Assembly (NCBI RefSeq): GCF_040958095.1
Contig: NC_091185.1
Span: 15,860,926 to 15,924,925, forward strand
From: Procambarus clarkii
Taxonomy: Eukaryota; Arthropoda; Malacostraca; Decapoda; Cambaridae
DNA: 64,000 bases
Direction of reading: 5' to 3'
In this document: piece by piece, positions 62,676-64,000 of the stretch
Numbering within the stretch: position 1 is the stretch's first letter
Layout: each line of letters starts with the position of its first letter
Notes under the pieces: model-generated
The model's input: the letters and a program-made list of their open reading frames with translations, nothing else
Database searches by the model: none
What the model was told of the DNA's origin: nothing
Made by a program: the position numbers and the translations under genes

Positions 62676-64000
62676 CCAAAAATTGCGAGTACTCACCTAA
62701 TTGAGCTTGAGGGGGTTGAGTTCTGGCTCTTTGGTCCCGCCTCTCAACTGTCAAGCAACAGATGTACGGATTCCAGAGCCTACTTGGCTCTATCATATCT
62801 ACATTTGAAACTGTGTATGGAGTCAGCCTTCACCACATCACTGTCTAATGCATTTCATCTGTTAACTACTCTGACACTGAAAAAGTTCTTTCTAACGTCC
62901 CTGTGGCTCATTTGGGTACTCAGTTTCCACCTGTGTCCCCTTGTTTGCGTACCACCCATGTTAAACAGTTTATCTTTACCTACCCTGTCAATTCCTCTGA
63001 GAATTTTTTATTAATAGTGATCATGTCTCCCCTTACTCTTCTGTCGTCTAGTGTCGTGAGGTGCATTTCTCGCAGCCTTTCTTCGTAATTCATGCCGCTT
63101 AGCTCTGGGACTAGCCTCGTGGCATATCTCTGAACTTTTTCAAGCTTCGCCTTGTGCTTGACAAGATACGGGTTCCATGCTGGGGCCGCATACTCCAGTA
63201 TTGGTTTTACATATGTGGTATACAAGGTTCTGAATGATTCCTTACACAGGTTCCTGAAGGCAGTTCTGATGTTAGCCAGCCTTGCATACGCGGCAGATGT
63301 TATTCTTTTGATGTGGGATTCAGGAGACAGGGTTGGGGTGATATCAACTCCTAGATCCTTCTCTCTGTCAATTTCATAAAGAACTTTATCTCCCGTTCTG
63401 TATCCTGTGTGTCTGGCCTCCTGTTTCCACTGCCTAGTTTCATTTCCTTACATTTACTCGGGTTGAACTTTAGTAGCCAGTTGTTGGACCATTCATGCAG
63501 TGTGTCTAGGTCATCTTGTAGTCTCATACTGTCTTCTTCCGTCTTAATCCTCCTCATAATTTTTGCAGCATCAGCAACCAATGAGAGGAATGATTCTATA
63601 CCATCTGGAAGATCATTTACATATATAAGAAACAGTATGGGTCCAAGGACTGACCCCTGCGGGACCCCACTCGTGACGTCTCGCCAATCTGAGACCTCAC
63701 CCGTCAAAGTGACTCGCTGCCTTCTGTTACTTTGGTACTCTCTTATCCAATGGAGTACCTTCCCTTACACTCCTGCCTGCATCTCCAGCTTTCGCACTAG
63801 TGTGGCACTGTGCCAAAGGCTTTCTGACAATCCAAAAGTATGCAATCTGCCCACCCCTCTCTTTCTTGTCTGATTCTTGTTGCCTGATCGTAGAATTCAA
63901 TTAATCCTGTGAGCATGACTTGCCGTCCCTAAAACCATGTTCGTATTGTGACACAGTTCTTTCGTGCCAGATGTTCGACTAGCTTTTTTCGCAAAATTTT
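62676..64000 (-). mobile_element. Decayed LINE reverse transcriptase, right copy
   Basis: Identical to 38040-39364, with the same VADAAKIM change and the same frameshifts, so it was dead before the duplication. The 5' part runs off the window. Confidence 0.85.

Larger units (their letters stand above)
61160..64000 (+). repeat. Segment A, right copy, cut by the window end
   Basis: Direct copy of 36524-39364 without any indel. It begins TCCTACCACACCTAGACAG, five bases after the end of arm B'. It includes the palindrome cluster (61621-61721), the tRNA-like sequence (61958-62041) and the LINE (62676 onward). Confidence 0.96.

Overview
The window is repeat-rich eukaryotic DNA with no bacterial features. 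Intron-like gene pieces, several LINE families with a TACTCACCTAGT-type terminus, tRNA-headed SINEs, long (TA)n tracts and TTAGG-like runs suggest a decapod crustacean, possibly a crayfish. That assignment rests on recall of similar repeat families, not on a search.

Layout. Positions 1-1772 and 7911-19221 are one head-to-tail satellite of 279 bp. Its minus strand carries a tRNA-like head with A and B boxes and one TTTT per unit, so it looks like a tandemly amplified tRNA-SINE. A 6.1 kb insertion (1773-7910) with 11-bp inverted ends and a TA target duplication splits the array; it consists mostly of a 2.7 kb G-rich minisatellite and a 2.1 kb pyrimidine-rich minisatellite. Next is an LTR retrotransposon on the minus strand (19223-27184) with 2.17 kb LTRs. 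Its order is gag, protease, integrase C-terminus, reverse transcriptase, RNase H, which is the inverted pol order of Gmr1-like Ty3/Gypsy elements. It is broken in several places.

From 27.2 to 36.5 kb lie a probable first coding exon of a secreted protein (28737-28815), a Jockey-like LINE ORF1 fragment interrupted by a SINE, an 870-bp GAA tract and two minisatellites. From 36.5 kb to the end there is a large rearrangement, A-B-S-B'-A. Segment A (36524-40179) recurs directly at 61160 to the window end with a constant offset of 24,636. Segment B (40180-45605) recurs inverted at 55420-61155. The spacer S (45606-55419) is a mosaic of LINE fragments, minisatellites and foldback elements.

The B arms carry two copies of one multi-exon gene with a CX2CX10CX2C zinc ribbon. 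The left copy (+) lacks the terminal exon because the arm stops before it. The right copy (-) is followed by a candidate terminal exon and an AATAAA signal, but its first splice donor is mutated. No intact protein-coding gene can be assembled with confidence from this window; most long open frames are translations of simple repeats.
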